Part shown: piece after piece, positions 54,482 to 62,375 of the stretch
Numbering within the stretch: position 1 is the stretch's first letter
Layout of the letters: every line of letters starts with the position of its first letter
Source: Ilumatobacteraceae bacterium
Lineage (GTDB): Bacteria; Actinomycetota; Acidimicrobiia; Acidimicrobiales; Ilumatobacteraceae
Assembly (NCBI GenBank): GCA_022425725.1
Contig: JAKMEY010000019.1
Span: forward strand, 16,575 to 80,574
Length of the DNA: 64,000 nucleotides
Direction of reading: 5' to 3'
Program-made: the position numbers and the translations under genes
Notes under the pieces: generated by a model
Seen by the model: the letters and a program-made list of their open reading frames with translations, nothing else
Told to the model about the DNA's origin: nothing
Databases searched by the model: none

Positions 54482-55356
54482 CTCTCGTCTCCAACCTTCT
54501 TCCACGCTGTACGTTCCCGCCATCGGGTTCTTCCGTTCACTGCGCGTTCTCAGGGGGGCCTGACTCTTCGGCCCTGTTAGTTCTGGCTCGAGCGGCTGGG
54601 CTCTCGGTGACGGCTCACCATGTCGATCATGGGTTGCGACCGTCATCGTCAGATGAGGCCGCTATCGCAGTCGATATTGCTCAATCACTAGATATTGATT
54701 GCGTTGTGCATCGTGTTGAAGTTGATGCCTCACACAATCTTGAAGCACATGCTCGCGCTGCCCGACAGGCAGTGCTTCCCTCAGATGTACTCACCGGCCA
54801 TACCCTTGATGACCAGGCTGAGACATTGCTTATCCGTCTCCTTCGAGGAGCCGGGTCTGATGGCTTATCGGCCATTACTCCCGGGCCTCAACATCCGATT
54901 CTTAGCCTTCGTCGCCACGACACCGTTGCGCTCTGCGATGACGCAGGCATCGCGCCTGTGATTGACCCTACGAATGACGATCCGTCAATGTGGAGGAACC
55001 GTATTCGTCACGAGGTGCTTCCGTTACTCAACGACATCGCCCAGCGCGATCTTGTGCCGATCTTGTCGCGCACCGCCGATGTGTTACGCCACGACTCAGA
55101 GTTCTTGAATAATCTCGCGGCCGAGATTGACCCGACCGACGCAAATGCGTTGTGTGACGCAGATCCTGTACTTGCGACGAGGGCTCTTCGACAGTGGTTG
55201 ACCCGTGATGGCTACCCTCCGGACGCCGCGGCGATTCAACGGGTGCTTGGAGTAGCTCGGGGGAACGCGATCGCCTGCGAAATCGATGGAGGAATCCGAA
55301 TTGCACGGAAACATCGTCGGTTGAGGATTGTTACTCCGGATACCTCTGGAGAGTAG
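54478..55356 (+). CDS. tilS: tRNA(Ile)-lysidine synthase, apparent CTG start
   Basis: TilS modifies C34 of tRNA-Ile(CAU) to lysidine. The PP-loop SGGPDS is encoded at 54550-54567, then GLSVTAHHVDHGLRP, the second motif DVLTGHTLDDQAET, LLRGAGSDGL and MWRNRIRHEVLPLL. Between the in-frame stop at 54472 and the PP-loop there is no ATG, GTG or TTG; the first such codon, GTG 54607, lies after it. CTG 54478 overlaps the preceding stop as CTGA, mimicking the ATGA overlaps elsewhere, and gives 292 residues. A base change or error at an original ATG is the alternative. Confidence 0.82.
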   Translation: MTLVSNLLPRCTFPPSGSSVHCAFSGGPDSSALLVLARAAGLSVTAHHVDHGLRPSSSDEAAIAVDIAQSLDIDCVVHRVEVDASHNLEAHARAARQAVLPSDVLTGHTLDDQAETLLIRLLRGAGSDGLSAITPGPQHPILSLRRHDTVALCDDAGIAPVIDPTNDDPSMWRNRIRHEVLPLLNDIAQRDLVPILSRTADVLRHDSEFLNNLAAEIDPTDANALCDADPVLATRALRQWLTRDGYPPDAAAIQRVLGVARGNAIACEIDGGIRIARKHRRLRIVTPDTSGE

Positions 55357-55392
55357 GATGGCTCCTGTTATGTACGCCGATGGAGTTTCCTC

Positions 55393-55902
55393 ATGATGCC
55401 GCCAAAGCTTCGTGGCAAATGGGCTTTAGGTATCCAGCCGCGTAATTTCACATGGATTTTGAAAGACAAAATGGCGGTGTGCGAGCGTCCGGGTGGGTTT
55501 GGTTCGAGCCACCGCCGTGTTCGCCGTCAAGAAGAAATCATCTGGATTCGGGAAAACGGCTTCAATTACGTCGTTTCGTTGATTCAGGCGCCTCACAATC
55601 TTCACAACTATGAAGAGCTCGGTCAGCCGTATCGGCACCGGCCGATGCGCACCGACAACATTGATGCCTGGTTGACCGCCCTCTACCGCGAGCTCGACGA
55701 GCTCATCCGTGCGGGTCAACGTGTGCTTGTTCATGGGGAAGAGCTCGGGGATCGTGTTGTTGGAGTGATGGGTGGCTACATCCGTTGGGCCGGCCTGATC
55801 GAAGACGCCACTGAAGCGATCACTGTCACTGAGCAGTTGACGGGTCGCAAACTGGACCCATTTGCGCGAGAGATCATTCTTCGCGTTCACGAACTTCGCT
55901 GA
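55393..55902 (+). CDS. Dual-specificity-phosphatase-like protein lacking catalytic Cys
   Basis: A 169-residue protein with the outline of a small dual-specificity tyrosine phosphatase: an early RRQEEIIWIRENGFNYVVSLIQAP, an acidic/Arg region (MRTDN), and a P-loop position VLVHGEELGDRVVGVMGGY. In phosphatases the loop is HCX5R; here it is His114-Gly115-x5-Arg121, so the nucleophile Cys is Gly and the product is probably a catalytically dead binding module. It follows tilS by 36 bp and has GGAG 8 bases before ATG 55393. Confidence 0.7.
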   Translation: MMPPKLRGKWALGIQPRNFTWILKDKMAVCERPGGFGSSHRRVRRQEEIIWIRENGFNYVVSLIQAPHNLHNYEELGQPYRHRPMRTDNIDAWLTALYRELDELIRAGQRVLVHGEELGDRVVGVMGGYIRWAGLIEDATEAITVTEQLTGRKLDPFAREIILRVHELR

Positions 55903-55903
55903 C

Positions 55904-56866
55904 ATGGCAGACGTCGACTGCGTCATTGTTGGCGCCGGTATCTCTGGTCTCATCGCCGCCAGACGTCTCGTCGATGCAGACATATCAACCATGGTGTTCG
56001 ACAAGGGACGTTCAGTTGGTGGGCGTCTAGCAACTCGCCGTATCGGCGAGGCCCGACTTGATCATGGTGCACAGTTCATGACGGCTCGCTCAGAGTCGTT
56101 TGCTACACAGCTCGAAGACTGGCAGCAGCGAGGTCTCGCGAACGTTTGGTGTCACGGGTTTGAGAGCGATGATGGCCACCCGAGGTGGATTGGCGTCAAC
56201 GGAATGAATTCGTTGGCGAAAGATCTTGCCGAAGGCATTGATGTCAGGGTTGATCACCGAGTGTTCTCAACAACGTGGGACCAAAGTGAATGGTCAGTGA
56301 CCTGTGATGATGCTCAAACGGTCACTGCGTCAATGCTCGTGCTCACCGCTCCGATCCCTCAGTCGTTTTCGTTTGTCTTTGAAACGGTTGAGACATTGCC
56401 GCGTGAACTGTGGTCAGCCGACCACGATCGCACCATTGCACTGTTGGCAGCTCTCGACGGGCCTTCGGCTCTCACCGGATCGGGTGCTCGGCATGAGCCC
56501 TCTGATGACATCGCATTCGTTGTCGATCACGCCGTGAAGGGGATTTCACCGGTTCCCGCGGTCACCATGAACACGTCGCCAGAGTGGAGCGAACGATTTT
56601 GGGATGCCCCGACCGAAGAGATTGAGGCAGCGCTCAGTGAACTCATTGCACCGTTTCTCGGGTCTGCTCATGTTGTTGAGCAGCAGGTGAAGAAGTGGCG
56701 ATTTGCGACTCCTCGGGCGACCTGGTCAACGCCATGCTGGTCAGATGACGATTTCCAGCTTGTCGTCGCGGGTGACGCATTCGGTGGCCCACGGGTCGAG
56801 GGAGCATTTCTTTCTGGGGTTGCTGCCGCAGAGACAATTACTGGGTGGTGCACACAACGTCGGTGA
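55904..56866 (+). CDS. Renalase-like FAD-dependent oxidoreductase
   Basis: A 320-residue flavoprotein. The N-terminal FAD motif is DCVIVGAGISGLIAARRLV, followed by FDKGRSVGGRLATRR and LDHGAQFMTAR, a pattern of the renalase/amine oxidase-like family. The C-terminus has LVVAGDAFGGPRVEGAFLSGVAAA for FAD contact. The substrate is unknown (renalase oxidises off-type NAD(P)H isomers). ATG 55904 is 1 bp after the phosphatase-like gene. It overlaps the convergent gene by 29 bp. Confidence 0.85.
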   Translation: MADVDCVIVGAGISGLIAARRLVDADISTMVFDKGRSVGGRLATRRIGEARLDHGAQFMTARSESFATQLEDWQQRGLANVWCHGFESDDGHPRWIGVNGMNSLAKDLAEGIDVRVDHRVFSTTWDQSEWSVTCDDAQTVTASMLVLTAPIPQSFSFVFETVETLPRELWSADHDRTIALLAALDGPSALTGSGARHEPSDDIAFVVDHAVKGISPVPAVTMNTSPEWSERFWDAPTEEIEAALSELIAPFLGSAHVVEQQVKKWRFATPRATWSTPCWSDDDFQLVVAGDAFGGPRVEGAFLSGVAAAETITGWCTQRR

Positions 56867-57434
56867 GTTCACCTTCATCGAACGACCACCAACTCACGAA
56901 ATCGGTACCGACGTCGGTTCTCATCTCGGTAAATGACGAGTATTCCGTGGGACATCGCCGAATAAATGCCGGGGCGTGTGAAAGCCGCATACCGTTTTCA
57001 AGAACGGCGAGACCACGTTCGAATCCGGTGACGGCTGGCAACACCACATGGTCGTTGTCGATGACCGGCTGTAACGAAAACCAGATCACGGCCTCTCCGA
57101 GCAAATCAGCGAAGATCGAGCAATTTCCTTGGGCAAGATCTGGAATCGTGCAGTCGTTTACCCCTGTGGTGCCTTCGACGATGGTCACTGAACGTTGCTC
57201 TTCGATGGTGAACGTCACTGTCGATGCCGCGAGCCCCTCCGTGTTGACAGCAAACCGCTCAGTTGAGCGGTCAAGTCGCTCGACAAGGTTGATCACTCGA
57301 GACACTGGGTTGGTTGAGGTATCGGCTGCGACTTGGTCAACTTCGTCGTCTGCGGTCACCGATCGCGCAATGAACAGCAACACGAAGATGCCAACCACTG
57401 CGGCAACAAATCGAAACGAGAGCAGCGCTCTCAC
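56838..57434 (-). CDS. Exported or anchored hypothetical protein with four cysteines
   Basis: No family recognised. The 198 residues start with one helix (SFRFVAAVVGIFVLLFIA) acting as anchor or signal, then a soluble domain with four Cys (NDCTIPD, GNCSIF, RRCPTE, DVVCTT) that may form two disulfides outside the cell. The end has an aromatic WWSFDEGELTD. I prefer GTG 57434, which overlaps the SDR stop (GTGA), over ATG 57446. It is downstream of the SDR gene and converges with the renalase-like gene. Confidence 0.62.
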   Translation of the reverse strand: MRALLSFRFVAAVVGIFVLLFIARSVTADDEVDQVAADTSTNPVSRVINLVERLDRSTERFAVNTEGLAASTVTFTIEEQRSVTIVEGTTGVNDCTIPDLAQGNCSIFADLLGEAVIWFSLQPVIDNDHVVLPAVTGFERGLAVLENGMRLSHAPAFIRRCPTEYSSFTEMRTDVGTDFVSWWSFDEGELTDVVCTTQ

Positions 57435-58207
57435 TTCGCGGTCCAACCCCCGTCAACGATGACCGACTGCCCAGTCATGAATGTTCCGGCCGACGATGCG
57501 AGCAGCAACAGTGCTCCATCAAGTTCATGTGGTTCACCCATTCGAGGAATGGGCGTGTTTCGTCGAACGAAATCTTGACTTCGTTCCTCTTGCATTGGCT
57601 CAGTCATCTCCGAAGGGAACCAGCCGGGGCACAGCGCGTTGACTCGGACGCCTTTGCGAGCCCACTGCAAGGCGAGTTCTCGCGTCATGTTGACGACTGC
57701 ACCCTTCGAGGCGCAGTAGTTCGCCTGCTTGACGGGTGTCGCACCCACATGGCCAAGCATCGATGCAACGTTGATGATTGAGCCACCCCCACGTTCGATC
57801 ATTGATGGTGCACTGAGTTTCGAGAGATGCCACACCGCGGTGGTGTTGATTTCGAGGACTCGTCGAAACAATTCGAGAGATTCTTCTTCGATACCAACGA
57901 CCTCGGTGATGCCCGCATTATTGACAAGCACGTCAACACGCCCATGGGTCTCAATCGTTTCGGCGATGAGTCGTTCGCGATCGTCTTCATTCGCCATATC
58001 GGCTGCGATTGGCGTTACCCGGTCTCTACCAAGTTCGTCAGCAAGCGCTTCAAGGCGCTCTTGACGCCGAGCTGAAATGACAACAGTCGCGCCCACTGCG
58101 TGCATGACTCGCGCCATGCGTTCACCTAGGCCAGCTGATGCTCCGGTAATGACCACAACGGTGTTGTCAAGTCTGAAGAGATCGAGGGGATTTGTGACAG
58201 TTGACAT
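57431..58207 (-). CDS. Short-chain dehydrogenase/reductase
   Basis: Classical SDR oxidoreductase of 258 residues. The NAD(P) motif is VITGASAGLGERM, followed by NNAG (VLVNNAGITEV), the catalytic Ser in INVASMLGHVG and the Tyr-x3-Lys in NYCASKGAVV. The C-terminus has PFGD-free WTAK. The gene start lies inside the 3' end of the EssC-like gene: the two overlap by 82 bp in different frames on the same strand, unusually long. Substrate unknown. Confidence 0.86.
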   Translation of the reverse strand: MSTVTNPLDLFRLDNTVVVITGASAGLGERMARVMHAVGATVVISARRQERLEALADELGRDRVTPIAADMANEDDRERLIAETIETHGRVDVLVNNAGITEVVGIEEESLELFRRVLEINTTAVWHLSKLSAPSMIERGGGSIINVASMLGHVGATPVKQANYCASKGAVVNMTRELALQWARKGVRVNALCPGWFPSEMTEPMQEERSQDFVRRNTPIPRMGEPHELDGALLLLASSAGTFMTGQSVIVDGGWTAK

Positions 58208-61200
58208 TCCCCCAGCATTGCAGCGATCTGCACCAGTGTGGTGGCGCCGCCCGAAATCACCCAGGCGAGGCCTGGCCGGGGATCAATCGATTGTGTTGGA
58301 AGTCGACCCGGGTAGACCAGGTCAGAGTCAGCAGATGCACACTCAGTCATCAGCAGTGCGGTCTGAGACTTGCGAAGTTGCTGGGTCCAATGATCGAATG
58401 AAATTCGAAGTGATAGCGGGTCGACTGCTGCCACCACCGTGATGTCTTCCTCATCGTGTAGGCGTCGAAGAAGGTCTTCTGCTCCGAACACGTGGTCTGC
58501 ATCGTCGACCACCACAAGGTGTGGCGAATCGACGATTGGCACATCGCCGATCGTTCTTCCGGTCGCAATCGTGATGACTCCACCACGAGCATGTTGCCAC
58601 GAGTTCATGATCGTGTGTAACGAAGTCGTACGACCCGAACCAGATGGACCGATGACGAGGAGATGCCGACCGTCGCGAATTTCGCAGGTACCTGTCGAAA
58701 GGTCGTCAACTGCAATCCCGATGTCGAGGATTGTTGATGACCCCCTGCGCTCACCTCCTCCAGTAAGCCAATCAATCCTGTCGGGCGACTTCTCAATCGT
58801 TGGTGGCGCAATGCAATGTCCGACTGGTACGTCAGTCGTTGGTCGTATCTGAATTTCGCGAGGCCGATCACCATGGCAGTACAAGGTTCCTCGTCCGGGG
58901 ACCACACCGTTCGCCATAACTGCTCGACCCCCAGTGCAACCGAGCACCACCCGAGTTGTTGCTGGAACAGGTGGTTCAGCGCCCGTGGTAATAAGGCTGA
59001 TTCCAACGCCTTCTCCCTCGCGACATAGTGCTCTCAATATGTCGAGTTCTCTGTCATTGAATTGTCGAATGAGTTCAGAAATTCCGTCAACCGCAATGAC
59101 CAAGGGGGAACGCTCTCCTGACTTTTTTCGATCGACGAGATGAGTGTTGATGACCCGCAATATCCGAGTTCTCTGTTCTTGGTCCCAGGCGAACACGACG
59201 GGAGCAACGTGAGGGAATTCGTTTATGCGAAGCAACGCATCATCCCCTCTCGCATCAATGACATATGCCGGAACCGCTGAATGATGAAAGAGGACCGACA
59301 TCAACGCGGTTGTTGTTCCTGACCCGAAACCGCCTTCAATTGATAACGATCCCGATCTCGGGGTCCACGCCCAGTCGATATGTGCTTGATGCTCCGGAAC
59401 GTCGATCAGGCCAACTCCCTCAGCTGATGGTGCGAGTTTTTCGGGGAGGGCATCACTCCACGGGCGGCGAGCAAGCGCATCGTTGTACACCTCACAGAGG
59501 TGCTCAAGTTCGTCGAGGTCATCTTTTGTGACAGCAGCGGTTTGAACTACGACGACATCACCGCCCGAGCCCACGACGAGTGCCCGGCCCGGATGCGCTT
59601 TGCTGAAATGTGCCGCATCTGTGCACCCCACAACATCACGAGACTCAGCCGCATCTGCGACGCGGAACGCGATCCGAAGGTCAGTATTGGCTCGAATATC
59701 GTCAGTGATCGCCCCGCTAACTCGTTGACTCGCCAACACGAGGTGGAGACCAAGACTCCGTCCTTGTGAGGCAATTGCAACGAAGGTCTTCATATGCTCG
59801 GGGTAACGGTGAGCAAGCACGGCGAACTCGTCGACAATGATGACCAGTCGAGAAAGCGACCGTTCATTCAATGGCAAACTCGCAATGTCGCGGATGTTCA
59901 TCTCTCGAAGCATTTGCTCGCGGCGATGGATCTCAATCTGAAGGCCGTTCAACATTCGTTCGATTTGTTCAACATCGAGGTCACTTACGACATCGGCGAC
60001 ATGGGGCAGTTTGTTGAACTCGTCAAATGTCGAACCACCCTTGAAGTCGATGAGCACCAGGTTCAATGCTTCGCTCGAGTAGCGAATACACAGCGAAGTA
60101 ATCAGCGTGCGAAGAAACTCGCTTTTCCCTGAGCCGGTAGTTCCGGCAATTAAGACGTGAGGCCCATCATCAACGAGATTGATCTCGAAGGGTCCTGTGA
60201 TTGTTTCGCCAAGTTCAACGCTCAGTGAGCGATCTGGCTGACGTGCGAATTCTCGTAGGCGCACCCGTTGAGGGAGTACCTCTACGGAACTCTGAACACG
60301 CTCAGGATCATCCAGTTGTAAAAGTTGTGCAGACCATTGGTGCCAACGTTGTATCGAGATACCTGCCATGTGGGCGAGGGTGATTCCGTCATCAGCGACC
60401 ACCTCGCCGTGCCAGTTCACGTTGAGACGAATAACGACCTCAACACATGAAGGAATCTGCTGAGTGGCTGCTGCGAGAGCAACGATGGTGACTCGATCAT
60501 CTGCAGCGAGCCTCTGTCGTAATTCACTCGTCGCCGTGCCTAAACCTTGAATGTCGTCAGTGAGGACAATCATGTAGCGAGATTGGTCATCTTGACGTTC
60601 GGTGTATGTCGCAGGAACCTCGCACACCCCGTTTGCTTCGATACAGACATCGGCTGGTCCGCTTCTCAGACATACCTGCGCCACAATCTGTCGAATGAGT
60701 GACTCGCTCATGTGTCGCTCACCCTGTACGACGACAACCTTGTGCGTAGGCAATTTCACAAACACTGGATCACCAGTGACGGTCTCCGAAGAATTCATCA
60801 CATGAGTTCCGACGACACACGACAAAAAGTCATCATGATCCGGACGGATTTCCCATAAGCGCTCAGAACGCAGCCAATTCTCGATATCGAGTGGCCACCG
60901 AGACCTCAATTCATTCTTTTTGAATTCGCTGAGGGCGGTGTGCTGGATGTGAAATTTCAGCTCGCTACTTGCAACAGCCTCATCATGCTGGTTCTTGTCA
61001 CGTCGATAACGAGAGATCTCCGATGCCGCCGATGTGAGCCCCATGAGTGCGGCACCCGCACCGAACACGAGATACATCCACGAATGAGTCAACAGAGCAA
61101 TGAGCGATGCTGTAGCGATACTCATCACCGGCATAGCAAATGTCGTCATGCGGAGTGGTGACGGCGGGCTGGGTAGATCTTGGCTTTCCACGACAGGAGC

Positions 61201-61530
61201 GGTTGATATCTGCCGTCTGGTACGAATCACTGGGTTAACTTGCCGCCTGCGTTGTGGCCTCAGTGTTGAATCACCCTCGCGCTCAACGACAAATCGTGTG
61301 CTTCCCGCCTCGATGTAAACAACGCCATCGGACTCACATGTTTCTGAAACTGATTGGAGGGCTATCACTGAACCGTTTCCACCGATCACAAAGTGCTGGC
61401 TCTCAAGGGTCGGATCGTCGATATAGCCCGCTGACTGAGGCGATGAGCCGATGGTGACGGGTAAAGAACCACGCAAGGCGACCCCTGAGTCAGGCCCGGC
61501 GGTAGTTGTGACGAGAGACGTTGGTTTCAC
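58126..61530 (-). CDS. FHA-domain EssC/EccC-like type VII secretion ATPase
   Basis: A 1134-residue FtsK/SpoIIIE-family protein. An N-terminal FHA-like fold (residues about 1-95, IDDPTLESQHFVI) is followed by two helices (MPVMSIATASLIALL and LVFGAGAALMGLTSA), then three ATPase domains. The first has a canonical P-loop GTTGSGKSE near 465 and Walker B VIIVDEFAVL; the second (GGFGSGTT, near 735) and third (GPSGSGRT, near 960) have lost the Lys. This is the architecture of EssC/EccC of type VII secretion, yet no WXG100, EccB, EccD or MycP gene is visible here. Confidence 0.83.
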   Translation of the reverse strand: MKPTSLVTTTAGPDSGVALRGSLPVTIGSSPQSAGYIDDPTLESQHFVIGGNGSVIALQSVSETCESDGVVYIEAGSTRFVVEREGDSTLRPQRRRQVNPVIRTRRQISTAPVVESQDLPSPPSPLRMTTFAMPVMSIATASLIALLTHSWMYLVFGAGAALMGLTSAASEISRYRRDKNQHDEAVASSELKFHIQHTALSEFKKNELRSRWPLDIENWLRSERLWEIRPDHDDFLSCVVGTHVMNSSETVTGDPVFVKLPTHKVVVVQGERHMSESLIRQIVAQVCLRSGPADVCIEANGVCEVPATYTERQDDQSRYMIVLTDDIQGLGTATSELRQRLAADDRVTIVALAAATQQIPSCVEVVIRLNVNWHGEVVADDGITLAHMAGISIQRWHQWSAQLLQLDDPERVQSSVEVLPQRVRLREFARQPDRSLSVELGETITGPFEINLVDDGPHVLIAGTTGSGKSEFLRTLITSLCIRYSSEALNLVLIDFKGGSTFDEFNKLPHVADVVSDLDVEQIERMLNGLQIEIHRREQMLREMNIRDIASLPLNERSLSRLVIIVDEFAVLAHRYPEHMKTFVAIASQGRSLGLHLVLASQRVSGAITDDIRANTDLRIAFRVADAAESRDVVGCTDAAHFSKAHPGRALVVGSGGDVVVVQTAAVTKDDLDELEHLCEVYNDALARRPWSDALPEKLAPSAEGVGLIDVPEHQAHIDWAWTPRSGSLSIEGGFGSGTTTALMSVLFHHSAVPAYVIDARGDDALLRINEFPHVAPVVFAWDQEQRTRILRVINTHLVDRKKSGERSPLVIAVDGISELIRQFNDRELDILRALCREGEGVGISLITTGAEPPVPATTRVVLGCTGGRAVMANGVVPGRGTLYCHGDRPREIQIRPTTDVPVGHCIAPPTIEKSPDRIDWLTGGGERRGSSTILDIGIAVDDLSTGTCEIRDGRHLLVIGPSGSGRTTSLHTIMNSWQHARGGVITIATGRTIGDVPIVDSPHLVVVDDADHVFGAEDLLRRLHDEEDITVVAAVDPLSLRISFDHWTQQLRKSQTALLMTECASADSDLVYPGRLPTQSIDPRPGLAWVISGGATTLVQIAAMLGECQLSQIPSISSDLTTPLWSLPEHQLA

Positions 61531-61640
61531 AGGCCAAAAGGGGTGAATTTCTGACTCACCGGGGAAAATTTTCGAAAGTGAACGATCCGGTGAGGCAAGC
61601 AGTGATCACCGCAGTGATGGTTAGGTCAGACGATGACCAC
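61531..61640. promoter_or_regulatory. Divergent region between EssC-like and HTH genes
   Basis: A 110-bp gap between two divergent starts. It contains the palindromic-looking TGATCA flanked by CACCGCAGTGAT and an A/T run (GGGGAAAATTTTC, 61562-61574 region) of dyad symmetry, a possible regulator site. I see no convincing -35/-10 pair. If the regulator starts at an upstream in-frame codon the gap is shorter. Confidence 0.3.
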
Positions 61641-62375
61641 ATGGCAACAGCAACCACATCACAACGGCACACCATCAACTTTCGGGGCATCCGAGCACAA
61701 CTTGAGCAAGAATGGAACCGGCTTACCGCAGACCCGGCCTCACTTCAGCAACTCTCGCGTTGGGACATCACTGAGGCCCGATTTACCGATTTCGATGAAC
61801 TACTTCATGCAACCGGATTCGGTTACGTTCAAGCCCCTGGGAGCGAAACGCTTCTGCGAAGCCTCGTTGCTCTCGCTGCGACCGACCACCTTGCGGCACG
61901 TGTGGTACTTCAGCGAGTACTTCCCGGGCTGGTCGCTGCAGTTCGCTATCGAAATCGGCAGATGTCACCCGAAACGGCCCTGTCTGATCTCATCGCCGCA
62001 GCGTGGCTTGTCATTGCTACGTACGACTCTCGACGAAACCCCAGCAGCGTTGCTGCCGCAATCATTGACAGTGCGGTCTACCGAGCCTTCAAGGTTGAAC
62101 GAAGCAGGAAAGTCTCTGAGCCTCTCGAACACGTCGAACGAGTTCTTGCGCAATGCGAGAGCAATGCAGTGGCCGAACTCAACGAGCTCCGTGAAGTTCT
62201 GTGCGAGGCTGAGCGTCTCGGAATGTCAAAAGACGACATCCGCCTTGTCTTCTCCATTGCAACAGGCACCTCAACTGAAACACTCGCAAAGGAATTTGGA
62301 ATTACCTCGCGTGCCGTTCGATACCGATCGCAGCGATTAGTTGAAAACTTGGCTGCTATCGCGCGGATTGCTTGA
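61641..62375 (+). CDS. Sigma-4-like helix-turn-helix regulator
   Basis: A 244-residue protein. The C-terminal part (SKDDIRLVFSIATGTSTETLAKEFGITSRAVRYRSQRLVENL) resembles sigma region 4 or a LuxR-like HTH. The rest is helical with a loosely sigma-2-like section (AALVRYRNRQMSPETALSDLIAAAWLVIATYD) that I cannot align with certainty. It is divergent from the EssC-like gene. I place the start at ATG 61641, but ATG 61617 or the frame to 61521 is open. A regulator of the neighbour is an inference. Confidence 0.6.
   Translation: MATATTSQRHTINFRGIRAQLEQEWNRLTADPASLQQLSRWDITEARFTDFDELLHATGFGYVQAPGSETLLRSLVALAATDHLAARVVLQRVLPGLVAAVRYRNRQMSPETALSDLIAAAWLVIATYDSRRNPSSVAAAIIDSAVYRAFKVERSRKVSEPLEHVERVLAQCESNAVAELNELREVLCEAERLGMSKDDIRLVFSIATGTSTETLAKEFGITSRAVRYRSQRLVENLAAIARIA

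Noticed and set aside
56845..57462. 205-codon plus-strand frame over the four-cysteine protein gene
   Set aside because: It is Ser/Thr-rich without domain, has no ribosome site and mirrors the minus-strand gene, which has GTGA coupling to the SDR gene and a clear anchor helix.
58126..61530. Calling the locus a complete type VII secretion system
   Set aside because: Only the ATPase is present; no WXG100, EccB, EccD, EccE or mycosin gene can be found in the window.
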